DNA of 64,000 nucleotides from Gammaproteobacteria bacterium (GTDB taxonomy: Bacteria > Pseudomonadota > Gammaproteobacteria > Pseudomonadales > Pseudohongiellaceae). Position 1 is the stretch's first letter. The number at the start of each line of letters is the position of its first letter. The position numbers and the translations under genes are program-made. The notes under the pieces are model-generated. The model ran no database searches. It saw only the letters and a program-made list of their open reading frames with translations, and was not told the DNA's origin. Positions 33,901-42,748 of the stretch are shown here, one piece after another. The stretch covers positions 1 to 64,000 of the forward strand of contig PASF01000015.1 in the NCBI GenBank assembly GCA_002711845.1, read 5' to 3'.

Positions 33901-35195
33901 TCGGTACCTGTTACTTCAAGGCCGGTGTATCGGCGATATTCATTCCAAAGTGCTTCTCGTAATTCCGGATCCGGCTCACGCAGGGCTGCTTCGCGGATCT
34001 GGCGGGCGACCACATCATCGCCGCCACCCGGGGGAATGTCATCCGGCACCGGATAGGTTTCGCGCTGTTCGCCGGCGGGGCCGCCATTGACACCACCGAC
34101 TGAACCACCCGAACCGCCGGCCTGCGGTCCCTGCCCGTCACCATCGGGGAAGGACTGACCGCCGCGTACGCCGGCCGTTTGCACGCCGGTGACGCCCGGC
34201 AGGGTCCCCATGCCACCGTCCCCGCCCTGGCCACCCTGGCCGCTGTCTTCTTCATACAGACCGGCCGGGTCATCACCCACTTCATTGGCACGACGCTGCG
34301 CGCGGCTGCGTTCAGCAAGAATCAATCCATCAAAGTCACCGTAGGCACCGCCAAGCTGGCCATCAAGCACTGCCACGCGCTGTGACGCGGTCATCACGCC
34401 AACGCCGCCTGTGCCACCGGCACCGGTGCCGGAGCCGGCGATCGTGCCGCTGCCGCCACCACTGCCGGTGTTACCGCCGCCCTGGCCGGAACCGGACTGA
34501 CCGGCACCCTGGCCTGCGGTGCCCTGATCGGCGGCACCCTGCCCGTTGCCGGTATCCGCTCGACCGGACCCATCAGGGCCCTGACTGCCTGCCTGACCGC
34601 CCGATTGTCCGCCCGCGCCTGCGGTGCTGGCCGGCGGAATCCGGTTGAGTCCACCACTGCTGCTGCGACTGCCGTACGCATCCAGTCCGCCACTGCCCGC
34701 CGTTGTGGCACCACCCGCTGAGGCACTGCCTTCCGCGCCACTGGCACTGCCATCACCGGGCACACCCGGACGACCATCGGAAGGCATGACGCCCCCCGCA
34801 CTGGCCGTTGCACTGCCGGAGGATGCACTGCGACCGCCAGAGAAGTCCGGCAAGCCGGATGACGAGGCGCTGGCAGATCCGGTGCTGCCACTGGCACCGG
34901 CGCTACTGGACTGTGAGCCGGACGAGCGGCTGGACGGCATCGAGGATGCCTGTGACGATGACTGTGATGATGGCGACGAAGACGGCATGGCGGGCATCGA
35001 CGACGATGACGATGACGATGACGATGAGGAGCTGCTGGACGATGACGAGGAAGAGGACGACGAAGACGACGACGATGATGACGGCATCTGCGGCATGCTG
35101 GACGACTGCTGGGACTGTTGCGTGGATTCACACGCGCTGAGCAGCAGGGCCGTGACACTCAGGCTTAACAGAATTCGGGTGCGGGGCATATTCAT
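33897..35195 (-). CDS. Ser- and Gly-rich low-complexity lipoprotein
   Basis: About 432 residues. LSLSVTALLLSACES is a lipoprotein signal. The mature chain begins with an uninterrupted run of about 28 serines (34995-35081), then long stretches of S, G, Q and A with GSGQGGGNTGSGGG-like segments, probably disordered. Only the C-terminal part is well-ordered by composition: a helix near QRVAVLDGQLGGAYGDFDGLI and the ending AALREPDPELREALWNEYRRYTGL. The long disordered arm could reach across the periplasm or outside the cell. ATG 35195 is chosen because ggag lies 9 bases upstream; an in-frame start at 35210 adds five residues. Long repetitive runs are prone to length change. Confidence 0.8.
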   Translation of the reverse strand: MNMPRTRILLSLSVTALLLSACESTQQSQQSSSMPQMPSSSSSSSSSSSSSSSSSSSSSSSSSSSSMPAMPSSSPSSQSSSQASSMPSSRSSGSQSSSAGASGSTGSASASSSGLPDFSGGRSASSGSATASAGGVMPSDGRPGVPGDGSASGAEGSASAGGATTAGSGGLDAYGSRSSSGGLNRIPPASTAGAGGQSGGQAGSQGPDGSGRADTGNGQGAADQGTAGQGAGQSGSGQGGGNTGSGGGSGTIAGSGTGAGGTGGVGVMTASQRVAVLDGQLGGAYGDFDGLILAERSRAQRRANEVGDDPAGLYEEDSGQGGQGGDGGMGTLPGVTGVQTAGVRGGQSFPDGDGQGPQAGGSGGSVGGVNGGPAGEQRETYPVPDDIPPGGGDDVVARQIREAALREPDPELREALWNEYRRYTGLEVTGTE

Positions 35196-35264
35196 GTTCG
35201 CTGACTCCAACCGCAGATCGCAGTGTTTAAAGTGTACCGTATTAAAGACCGGCTCACGGCATCA

Positions 35265-36662
35265 TTATTGCGTTTCAGATTCGTCTCTTTCAATCTCGTA
35301 GGGAAAGCGATAAACCAGATCCCTGACGCGTGACGCACTGCCATCCCGGAAAATCGGTCGCATTCTGCTGTCACGCAGGGCACCGATCAGGCGCCGATGC
35401 ATGCCTACGTCGTCTTCCGGCCAGGATTCGAGAATGTCCACATTGACCGCGCGACCGTACTGATTGATATCAAACTCCATGACCACGTAGGGCACTGTTG
35501 GCGAGTCATCTGCCACCACCTGCGCCGTGCTGTCGGGCACCACCGATGACCCGGAAATCGACCCGGCCGTGGCCTGCATCTCCCGGGTAGGCACCGGATC
35601 ACCGGTAGGCTGACGGACAGTTTCAAATCTGGGCAGCATGACAATGCGGTCAAAGACACGGCGCTGTAGCGCTTCATCTTCATCCTGCAGCGTGGCCCAG
35701 GCGCTTTCATAAACATCCAGAGCGGCATTACGACGTTCAAACAGCAAATACCAGTCAGCCAGATCCAGAATCGCATTGGTATGGGCGACCAGCAGCCGGT
35801 CTCGTGCTTCTCCGGTCACACCCGCAGACTCCACAGCTGCCAGCCGGGACGCCCGCATGGCCACGATCTGCTCCAGCGCATACTCGCCCTGCAGGAACGG
35901 ATTGTTGTAGCGCCGGTAGCGCCGCTCGGTGACCTGATTGACCCATTCGTCATCCACCATTCTGAAGTTGGTATACTGCGCCTGCTGCCGGTCCTGGGCG
36001 CCGGTACGCGCCATCAGCCAGGCCAGGTACGCCAGACGCTCCAGCATCATCTCGCGTGACTGTTCGGTCAGCACCGGATCCGCGTCCACGATCGACAGGG
36101 CGACGCTGTACAGATGGAACGCATCAATCAGCCGGATGGCCGGGACTTCGCCGAGTCGGCGCCGGAAGGCCTGAATATTCCATTGTGCATAGGCTTCCAG
36201 TGCGGGTATCAAGGCCGGGTCGTTATCCGCCATCGCCCGGCTGTGTACGTAAAAAAGGTATTGCTGCAGTCCATCCGCCTCGCTCCATTGTTCCAGTGCC
36301 AGATGACTCTGGATCTGCATTTCCAGGGCGTCGACCTGCTGCAGACTGAACAGTCCGTGATTGACACGGCTGACATGCACGGCCCGCTCCAGCAGCGCAA
36401 TGGCTTCCACGTGGTCGCCGGTCTCCTGCACATGGCGGGCCAGGCTGAGCGTCGACTCGGCGATATCCGGGTGCCAGGTATCGCCGCTGCCTTGCAGTGC
36501 CTCAATGGATTCGCGGAGCTCTGGTATCGCCTGAGCGGGCTCGTTGCTGTCGGCCATTGCGCCGGCCGGCAGCCATATCAATGACATCGCCAGCGCGACC
36601 GCAGAGAATGGCTTGGGCGTCAGTAACACTGACGGATTTGCGCAGATGCTTCGGAAACACAT
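35265..36662 (-). CDS. Secreted TPR-like protein with TonB-type C-terminal domain
   Basis: A 465-residue protein, first gene of the operon. Signal peptide AVALAMSLIWLPAGAMAD (cleavage near residue 38). Helical repeats occupy about 45-350 (STLSLARHVQETGDHVEAI, ALLERAVHVSRVNHGLFS). Residues about 385-465 (VPYVVMEFDINQYGRAVNV, DILESWPEDD, LIGALRDSRMRPIFRDG) follow the strand-helix-strand pattern of TonB C-terminal domains, which in MotA/ExbB-driven systems transmit force. The protein is exported and lacks a membrane anchor after cleavage. It is divergent from mutM, with 169 bases between start codons that should carry the promoter of the whole series. Confidence 0.75.
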   Translation of the reverse strand: MCFRSICANPSVLLTPKPFSAVALAMSLIWLPAGAMADSNEPAQAIPELRESIEALQGSGDTWHPDIAESTLSLARHVQETGDHVEAIALLERAVHVSRVNHGLFSLQQVDALEMQIQSHLALEQWSEADGLQQYLFYVHSRAMADNDPALIPALEAYAQWNIQAFRRRLGEVPAIRLIDAFHLYSVALSIVDADPVLTEQSREMMLERLAYLAWLMARTGAQDRQQAQYTNFRMVDDEWVNQVTERRYRRYNNPFLQGEYALEQIVAMRASRLAAVESAGVTGEARDRLLVAHTNAILDLADWYLLFERRNAALDVYESAWATLQDEDEALQRRVFDRIVMLPRFETVRQPTGDPVPTREMQATAGSISGSSVVPDSTAQVVADDSPTVPYVVMEFDINQYGRAVNVDILESWPEDDVGMHRRLIGALRDSRMRPIFRDGSASRVRDLVYRFPYEIERDESETQ

Positions 36663-36831
36663 GGCGGAATCTCCGGTACTGTCTTATGCTGTATTGAATG
36701 TCAGATCCTGTCTTTACGTTACACCAGAATACGCGACAACTGAACAGATACAAACACCTGGTTGCTAAAACAGGCTGACAAATTTCCGTCACAAACCGCT
36801 GATTTCAGCCATAAAATCGATAGCAGACCGC

Positions 36832-37647
36832 ATGCCCGAACTACCCGAAGTCGAAACCAGCCGCCGTGGCATTGATCCTCATATCCGCGGCCAGACCATC
36901 ACCCGCAGTGTCATCCGGCAAAGCCAGCTACGCTGGCCGGTGTCGCCACAGATCACTGCGCTGATACCCGGCCAGACGGTGCTGTCCACCCGTCGCCGCG
37001 GCAAGTACATACTGATAGAGACAACAGCCGGGCACATAATTATTCATTTGGGTATGTCCGGCAGTGTCCGCATCCTGCCCACCGGCGTGGCGGCGGCCAA
37101 GCATGACCATATCGACATCGAATTCGGTCACGGCCAGATGCTGCGCTACACCGACCCCCGCCGGTTCGGCTGCGTGCTGTGGTGCGGTGACGCCATCGAT
37201 GACCATCCATTGCTGGCCAGGCTGGGCCCGGAACCGCTGGCAGACGAATTTGATACGCAGTATCTGTTTCAGCGCAGCCGGGGACGGTCAATGCCCATCA
37301 AGAGCTTTATCATGGACAGTCATGTGGTGGTGGGCGTGGGTAATATCTATGCCAATGAGGCACTGTTCATGGCCGGTATCAGGCCGCTGGCCAAGGCCGG
37401 TTCGGTGTCACGGGTGCGCATGGCGCGCCTGGTGGCCTGTATCAAGCAGGTCATCGCGCATGCCATCAGCGTGGGCGGCACCACGTTGCGGGACTTTGTC
37501 GGGGGGGATGGCAAACCGGGTTATTTCAAACAGTCACTGTTGGTCTATGGTCGCGGTGGGGAGGTCTGCAAACAGTGCGGCGGCACATTGCAGGAGGTGC
37601 GCCTGAGCGCCCGCAGCACCGTGTTCTGCAAACGCTGCCAGCGCTGA
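36832..37647 (+). CDS. mutM: Formamidopyrimidine-DNA glycosylase
   Basis: A 271-residue DNA repair enzyme that removes 8-oxoguanine and ring-opened purines. The N-terminal PELPEVET places the catalytic Pro2 and Glu3; VVGVGNIYANEALF carries the helix-two-turn-helix DNA contact; and the C-terminal zinc finger is CKQCGGTL...FCKRCQR. Length is normal for the family. Divergent from the TPR/TonB gene and convergent with coaD, 16 bases from its stop. Fpg near coaD and rsmD is a frequent gammaproteobacterial arrangement. Confidence 0.96.
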   Translation: MPELPEVETSRRGIDPHIRGQTITRSVIRQSQLRWPVSPQITALIPGQTVLSTRRRGKYILIETTAGHIIIHLGMSGSVRILPTGVAAAKHDHIDIEFGHGQMLRYTDPRRFGCVLWCGDAIDDHPLLARLGPEPLADEFDTQYLFQRSRGRSMPIKSFIMDSHVVVGVGNIYANEALFMAGIRPLAKAGSVSRVRMARLVACIKQVIAHAISVGGTTLRDFVGGDGKPGYFKQSLLVYGRGGEVCKQCGGTLQEVRLSARSTVFCKRCQR

Positions 37648-37663
37648 TGCGCCGACGCGCGGC

Positions 37664-38182
<519 letters not shown>

Positions 38183-38215
38183 TCAAATGCCGCCTACAGT
38201 ACACCAGGATCTGAG

Positions 38216-39187
38216 CTATGTCAGCTCAATAAAGCGCAGTATGCGACGCTCCAGCCAGTCATTCTGGCCTTTCATCGTAAAGCCGACGTGACCGCCGACA
38301 GGCAGTATTTCCCAGCTCACCCGGTCCGGCACCTGATCGGGCGCGGGCAGGGAGTGCCGGGGTATGATGGGGTCATTGTGGCTGTGCACCACCAGCGTTG
38401 GCACGGGCGTGCCGGCGATAAACTGCCGACTGCTGCAGCGCTGATAATAGTCTTCGGCGCCGGCGAATCCGTGCAGCGGCGCCGTGACTGCATCGTCAAA
38501 ATCCCACAGCGTCTGCAACCCGTCCAGCGGGCCGAGCTGGCGGATACGCGCCACTTCCTGGTCTTGTCCCAGCTGTTCAAAGGCGGCCTGCTTGCGCTGC
38601 AGGTCGGTGCGCAGGCGGCGCAAAAAATAACGACCGTACCAATAGGGCATGCCACTCTTCATCTGTGCGCAGCACAGGTCCAGAGCAAATGGGTTGGAGA
38701 CACTGACGGCGGCGCGCAGCTGGTTGGTGAAACGGGTTTCGGTGAGCCACTTGATCAGCACATTGGCTCCCAGCGAGTAACCGATGACGACCAGCGGCCG
38801 GTGCTGTGGCGCCATCAGGGCCGCAATGACGGCTTCCACATCATCCGAGCAACCGGAGTGATAGGCGATCGCCAGGCGGTTGTGGTCGCCGCTGCAGCCA
38901 CGCAGATTCATCGCCACGCTGTCGTACCCGGCCGTGTGCAGCGTGTGCTGCATGGCCAGAATGTATGGCGATGCGGAGCAGCCGGCCAGGCCATGCAGCA
39001 AAAATACCAGCGGCTTGTCGCTGCCGCCGGCAGGCAGGTGGTCGATATCGATAAAATCACCGTCGGCCAGCTCGATACGCTGACGCCGCCGAATCAGGGA
39101 AGGCGCCGTCGCCAGCTTGCGCCAGAGGGTCTGCAGGTGTCCCCCGGGCAGCCACCAGGGCGCTGTAGCAGGCGGCAATCCGGTCAT
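38216..39187 (-). CDS. YheT-type alpha/beta hydrolase
   Basis: A 323-residue hydrolase. PWWLPGGHLQTLWR at the N-terminus and VIGYSLGANVLIKWL (nucleophile Ser near residue 147) are the signature of the YheT/ABHD3-like family; LVVHSHNDPIIPRHS brings the Asp and GGHVGFTM the His. Members are cytosolic or membrane-associated esterases or lipases with poorly known substrates. The start overlaps the stop of rsmD (ATGA, 39184-39187), so it is translated with it. Confidence 0.88.
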   Translation of the reverse strand: MTGLPPATAPWWLPGGHLQTLWRKLATAPSLIRRRQRIELADGDFIDIDHLPAGGSDKPLVFLLHGLAGCSASPYILAMQHTLHTAGYDSVAMNLRGCSGDHNRLAIAYHSGCSDDVEAVIAALMAPQHRPLVVIGYSLGANVLIKWLTETRFTNQLRAAVSVSNPFALDLCCAQMKSGMPYWYGRYFLRRLRTDLQRKQAAFEQLGQDQEVARIRQLGPLDGLQTLWDFDDAVTAPLHGFAGAEDYYQRCSSRQFIAGTPVPTLVVHSHNDPIIPRHSLPAPDQVPDRVSWEILPVGGHVGFTMKGQNDWLERRILRFIELT

Positions 39188-39870
39188 TCGTGCCTCTCAT
39201 ATAAACCGTAATACACGGCGCCCGCGCGCAGGTTGCGGCGGGCGGACCAGGTGGCGGGCAATGGCAGGGTCGCCAGGTCGTGGCCAGATTCCAGGTAGAT
39301 ATGTGCCCGGGGCTTGAGGATACCGCTGGCTTCAAGCTGCGCCGCGGTCTCGGCGAGTGCATTGTCAGCAAACGGCGGGTCCAGAAACACCAGCCCGACT
39401 TTTGCCTGGTGCGCGTTGTTCAGCCATTGCGCGGCGGTTGCTGTTACGACGCTGGCATTGACGGCCCCCAGCACTGCAAGATGTCCCTGGATACCGGCGC
39501 AGGCCTCGCGTGAGGCATCGACAAATACCGCCGAGCGGGCGCCGCGTGAGAGCGCTTCCAGGCCACAGGCCCCGCTGCCGGCAAACAGGTCCAGGCAATC
39601 TTCGTCCAGCACCCAGCCCTGCAGCCAGTTGAACAGGGTCTCGCGCACACGGTCTGCGGTGGGACGCAAGCCGGGTACGTCGGGGAACTGCAGCTTGCGG
39701 CCACGCCATTGTCCGCCAATGATCCGGAGGGTATTGCGCTGGCTGGCGGCTGCCTTGTTGCCGGGAGATCTTCTGGGCACGGAATCCGGTGATGTCACAG
39801 TCAGGTTAACAGAACTTGCATTGTAACCTGCCCGGCACCCATCCTGCAGGGTAACTTTCTTTCCGGGCAA
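39184..39870 (-). CDS. rsmD: 16S rRNA (guanine(966)-N2)-methyltransferase
   Basis: Up to 228 residues. RIIGGQWRGRKLQFPDV is the RsmD N-terminal hallmark, LFAGSGACGLEALSRGA the SAM-binding loop, and LVFLDPPFADN the DPPF catalytic motif for N2-guanine methylation in helix 31 of 16S rRNA. The frame begins at 39870, about 43 residues before the hallmark. Family lengths suggest a later start such as the GTG at 39780 (SVPRRSPGN region), but I see no clear ribosome-binding site for either. Divergent from ftsY, as commonly found. Confidence 0.92.
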   Translation of the reverse strand: MPGKKVTLQDGCRAGYNASSVNLTVTSPDSVPRRSPGNKAAASQRNTLRIIGGQWRGRKLQFPDVPGLRPTADRVRETLFNWLQGWVLDEDCLDLFAGSGACGLEALSRGARSAVFVDASREACAGIQGHLAVLGAVNASVVTATAAQWLNNAHQAKVGLVFLDPPFADNALAETAAQLEASGILKPRAHIYLESGHDLATLPLPATWSARRNLRAGAVYYGLYERHE

Positions 39871-39928
39871 CTCGGACTTATTCGCTGGCGCCCGAAATGC
39901 TAGACTACTGTTTTATGCTCGCCTGAAG

Positions 39929-39975
39929 CCCGAGAAAGCCCTTAGCCCCGAGAAAGCCCTTAGCCCGAGAAAGCC
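39929..39975 (+). repeat. Tandem repeat directly before the ftsY start codon
   Basis: Three units of about 17-18 bases with core cccgagaaagcc(cttag) occupy 39929-39945, 39946-39963 and 39964-39975 (the last shortened), ending 4 bases before ATG 39980. No normal ribosome-binding site is present, so the repeat itself must hold the translation initiation region (cgagaaag). Copy number could change by replication slippage and alter FtsY output. Confidence 0.7.
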
Positions 39976-39979
39976 ATTT

Positions 39980-41116
39980 ATGTTCGGTTTTATCAAAAAA
40001 CGAAAAGACACCGATACTCCGACTCCCGAGACCCATCCTGAGGCCAATCCCGACAACAGGCCCGAGACCAGCCACGAGGACAGGCCGGATAACACCGCTG
40101 CACCGGCCACGGACACAGCCCCCACCCCGGAACCGCCGCCAGCCCACGAACCCGCGCCCGCTGCCGGTGGTTTTTTCAGTCGCCTCAAACAGGGCCTGAG
40201 CCGTACCCGCAGCAACCTGGCCGAGGGCCTGGGGTCACTGCTGGGCGGACGCAAGACCATCGACGCCGACCTGCTTGATGACATCGAGATGCAACTGCTG
40301 ACGGCGGACCTGGGCATCGAAGCCACCGACCGGGTGATTGCCGCGCTGACCGCCAAGGTGAGACGCAAACAGCTCAATGACGGCGATGCGCTGATGGCGC
40401 AACTGCAGACCGAGCTGCGGGAGCTGCTGACGCCGTGCACCGCACCGCTGGAGATCCCCCGCGACACCCAACCGTACGTGATTCTGGTGGTCGGCGTTAA
40501 CGGCGTCGGCAAGACCACAACCATCGGCAAACTGGCCCGGCGTTTTCAGCAGGAAAATCGCAAGGTCATGCTCGCAGCCGGTGACACCTTCCGCGCGGCG
40601 GCCGTGGAACAGCTGCAGACCTGGGGCGAACGTCATCAGGTGCCGGTGATTGCGCAGGCATCGGGATCCGACAGCGCCTCGGTGATTTTTGATGCCTATC
40701 AGGCTGCCAAAGCGCGCGGCGTCGACGTGCTGATTGCTGATACCGCCGGCCGGCTGCATAACAAGGCCAATCTGATGCAGGAGCTGGAGAAAATCGTGCG
40801 GGTACTGAAAAAACAGGATGCACAATTGCCGCACGAGGTCATGCTGGTACTGGACGCCACGACCGGGCAGAACGCCCTGAGTCAGGCCAAGAGTTTTAAT
40901 GACGCGGTCAACCTGACCGGCCTGTGCCTGACCAAGCTCGATGGCACCGCCAAGGGCGGCATGGTGTTTGCCATCGCCCATGCCATGAAACTGCCTATCC
41001 GCTTCATTGGTATCGGTGAGCAGGCCGAGGATCTGCGCCCTTTTGATGCCGATCAGTTCGTCGCCGCGCTGTTTGACTCAGCCGACAAGACCGTCTCTCA
41101 ACATGATACGCTTTGA
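39980..41116 (+). CDS. ftsY: Signal recognition particle receptor FtsY
   Basis: A 378-residue GTPase that docks SRP-ribosome complexes at the inner membrane. An acidic, Pro/Glu/Thr-rich A domain (residues 10-55) is followed by the N domain and the G domain: GVNGVGKTTTIGKLA (G1), AAGDTFRAAAVEQL, DTAGRLHN (G3) and TKLDGTAKGG (G4), with RFIGIGEQAEDLRPF at the end. The stop overlaps ftsE by 14 bases. The A domain is shorter than in E. coli, as in many other bacteria. Confidence 0.97.
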   Translation: MFGFIKKRKDTDTPTPETHPEANPDNRPETSHEDRPDNTAAPATDTAPTPEPPPAHEPAPAAGGFFSRLKQGLSRTRSNLAEGLGSLLGGRKTIDADLLDDIEMQLLTADLGIEATDRVIAALTAKVRRKQLNDGDALMAQLQTELRELLTPCTAPLEIPRDTQPYVILVVGVNGVGKTTTIGKLARRFQQENRKVMLAAGDTFRAAAVEQLQTWGERHQVPVIAQASGSDSASVIFDAYQAAKARGVDVLIADTAGRLHNKANLMQELEKIVRVLKKQDAQLPHEVMLVLDATTGQNALSQAKSFNDAVNLTGLCLTKLDGTAKGGMVFAIAHAMKLPIRFIGIGEQAEDLRPFDADQFVAALFDSADKTVSQHDTL

Positions 41117-41792
41117 CGATGTCAGCAAGCGTTACCCCGGCGGCCACGAGGCGCTCAAGCAGGTATCGTTTGAGCTGGAAAAAGGCGAAATGGCCTTTCT
41201 CACGGGGCGCTCCGGTGCCGGCAAAAGCACACTGCTGAAGCTGATCATGCTGACCGAAGACCTCAACCAGGGCCAGATTCTGGTCAGCGGTCGCAACATC
41301 AACCGTCTGCCTGCACGCCAGGTGCCTTTTTATCGCCGGCGTATTGGTGTCGTTTTTCAGGATCACCAGTTGCTGTTCGACCGCAGCGTGTTCGATAACG
41401 TCATGCTGCCCCTGCAGATAGAGGGCTACGACAAACATGAAGCGGCCCGCCGGGTCCGCGCGGCGCTGGACAAAGTGGGGCTGCTGGCCAGGGAAAAGCT
41501 GAACCCGGTAACCCTGTCCGGCGGGGAGCAGCAACGCGTGGGCATCGCCCGCGCGGTCGTCAACCGTCCCCAGATCCTGCTCGCCGATGAGCCGACCGGT
41601 AACCTCGACCCGGAACTGGCGGCGGAGATCATGGTGCTGTTTGAGCAGTTCAACCAGGTGGGTGTGTGTATGCTGATTGCCAGCCATGACCTGTCACTGA
41701 TCACGCGACTGAAGCACCGCATGCTGACGCTGGAGCAAGGCCGGCTGATCAAGGATGAACACCAGCCCAGCCGCACGGGAACGTCGCCATGA
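41103..41792 (+). CDS. ftsE: Cell division ATP-binding protein FtsE
   Basis: A 229-residue ABC ATPase that with FtsX activates peptidoglycan hydrolases at the division septum. It opens MIRFDDVSKRYPGGHEAL, then GRSGAGKSTLLKLI (Walker A), VVFQDHQLL (Q loop), LSGGEQQRVGIARA (signature) and LLADEPTGNLD (Walker B). ATG 41103 inside the ftsY 3' end gives the family N-terminus. Its own stop overlaps ftsX by 4 bases. Confidence 0.96.
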   Translation: MIRFDDVSKRYPGGHEALKQVSFELEKGEMAFLTGRSGAGKSTLLKLIMLTEDLNQGQILVSGRNINRLPARQVPFYRRRIGVVFQDHQLLFDRSVFDNVMLPLQIEGYDKHEAARRVRAALDKVGLLAREKLNPVTLSGGEQQRVGIARAVVNRPQILLADEPTGNLDPELAAEIMVLFEQFNQVGVCMLIASHDLSLITRLKHRMLTLEQGRLIKDEHQPSRTGTSP

Positions 41793-42748
41793 GCGCCAAA
41801 CCAAAAACCCGAGGCAACAGCAAAACCTCACTGTCCGCGCGCCAACACCTGCTCGCCTGGCTGGCACTGCATCGCGAGTGTGCGCAGGACGCGTTGCGTC
41901 GTCTGTGGCAGCAACCCGCCAGCTCGGCGATGACGCTGGCAGTGATTGCCATCGCCCTGCTGCTGCCCGCTCTGTTGTATGTCACCGGCAAAAACCTGAG
42001 CCAGTTTGACGACAGCCTGGCGCAGGCAAACCTGGTAACGGCCTATCTGCAGTCAGACACTGATGACACCACGGTGGCAGGGCTCCGCCAGCGGCTGTCC
42101 GCGCATGAGCAGGTCAGCAACACCCGTTTTATCTCCTCCGACCAGGCCGCGGCGGACTTTGCTGAGTGGTCTGGCCTGGGTGATGTGGTCGACGCCCTGG
42201 CGGAAAACCCATTGCCCGCCAGCCTGGTAATCCAGCTTGCCGATACCCGTTATGAGACCGCCCGGCAGATTGAGGCCCTGCTCAGTGACGAACCCGCCGT
42301 CGCGTTTGTACAGATGGATCAGCTGTGGCTGCAGCGGCTGGACAGTTTCCTGAGCCTGACCCGGCGCGCCGTCCTGGCGCTGATCGCCGTGCTATCGCTG
42401 GCGGTGCTGTTTATCACCGGCAACAGCATCCGCACCAGTATCGCCAGCCGCGAGGCGGAGATCCGGGTGATGAACCTGATTGGCGCGACCCGCGCGTTCA
42501 TTGCGCGCCCGTTCCTGTATACCGGCCTCTGGTACGGCCTGCTGGGCGGCGCGCTGGCCTGGCTGATGCTGGCCGTGCTGATGCTGATGCTGAGCGGCCC
42601 TGCCGAAGCGCTGCTGGCGTACTACGGCAACCAGTATCAATTGCAGGGCCTGGGCGCTGCAGCCAGCGTGGTGCTGCTCGGTGGCAGCGCCGCGCTGGGC
42701 TGGCTGGGCGCGCGCCTGTCGGTATCGCGTCATTTCACCAGATTTTGA
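41789..42748 (+). CDS. ftsX: Cell division protein FtsX
   Basis: A 319-residue inner-membrane protein. Helix 1 (SAMTLAVIAIALLLPALLYVT) precedes the periplasmic domain that contacts murein-hydrolase activators (about residues 75-175), then three C-terminal helices with the FtsX/MacB-type segment SIRTSIASREAEIRVMNLIGA. It partners FtsE. The stop overlaps the 3' end of the convergent M13 peptidase gene by 14 bases, so rpoH, usually next, is displaced. Confidence 0.95.
   Translation: MSAKPKTRGNSKTSLSARQHLLAWLALHRECAQDALRRLWQQPASSAMTLAVIAIALLLPALLYVTGKNLSQFDDSLAQANLVTAYLQSDTDDTTVAGLRQRLSAHEQVSNTRFISSDQAAADFAEWSGLGDVVDALAENPLPASLVIQLADTRYETARQIEALLSDEPAVAFVQMDQLWLQRLDSFLSLTRRAVLALIAVLSLAVLFITGNSIRTSIASREAEIRVMNLIGATRAFIARPFLYTGLWYGLLGGALAWLMLAVLMLMLSGPAEALLAYYGNQYQLQGLGAAASVVLLGGSAALGWLGARLSVSRHFTRF

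Noticed and set aside
34624-35301. A plus-strand acidic frame rich in Asp
   Set aside because: The poly-Asp run is only the reverse strand of the serine run in the lipoprotein gene.
39929-39975. A CRISPR-like array
   Set aside because: The units are directly adjacent without spacers and too short.
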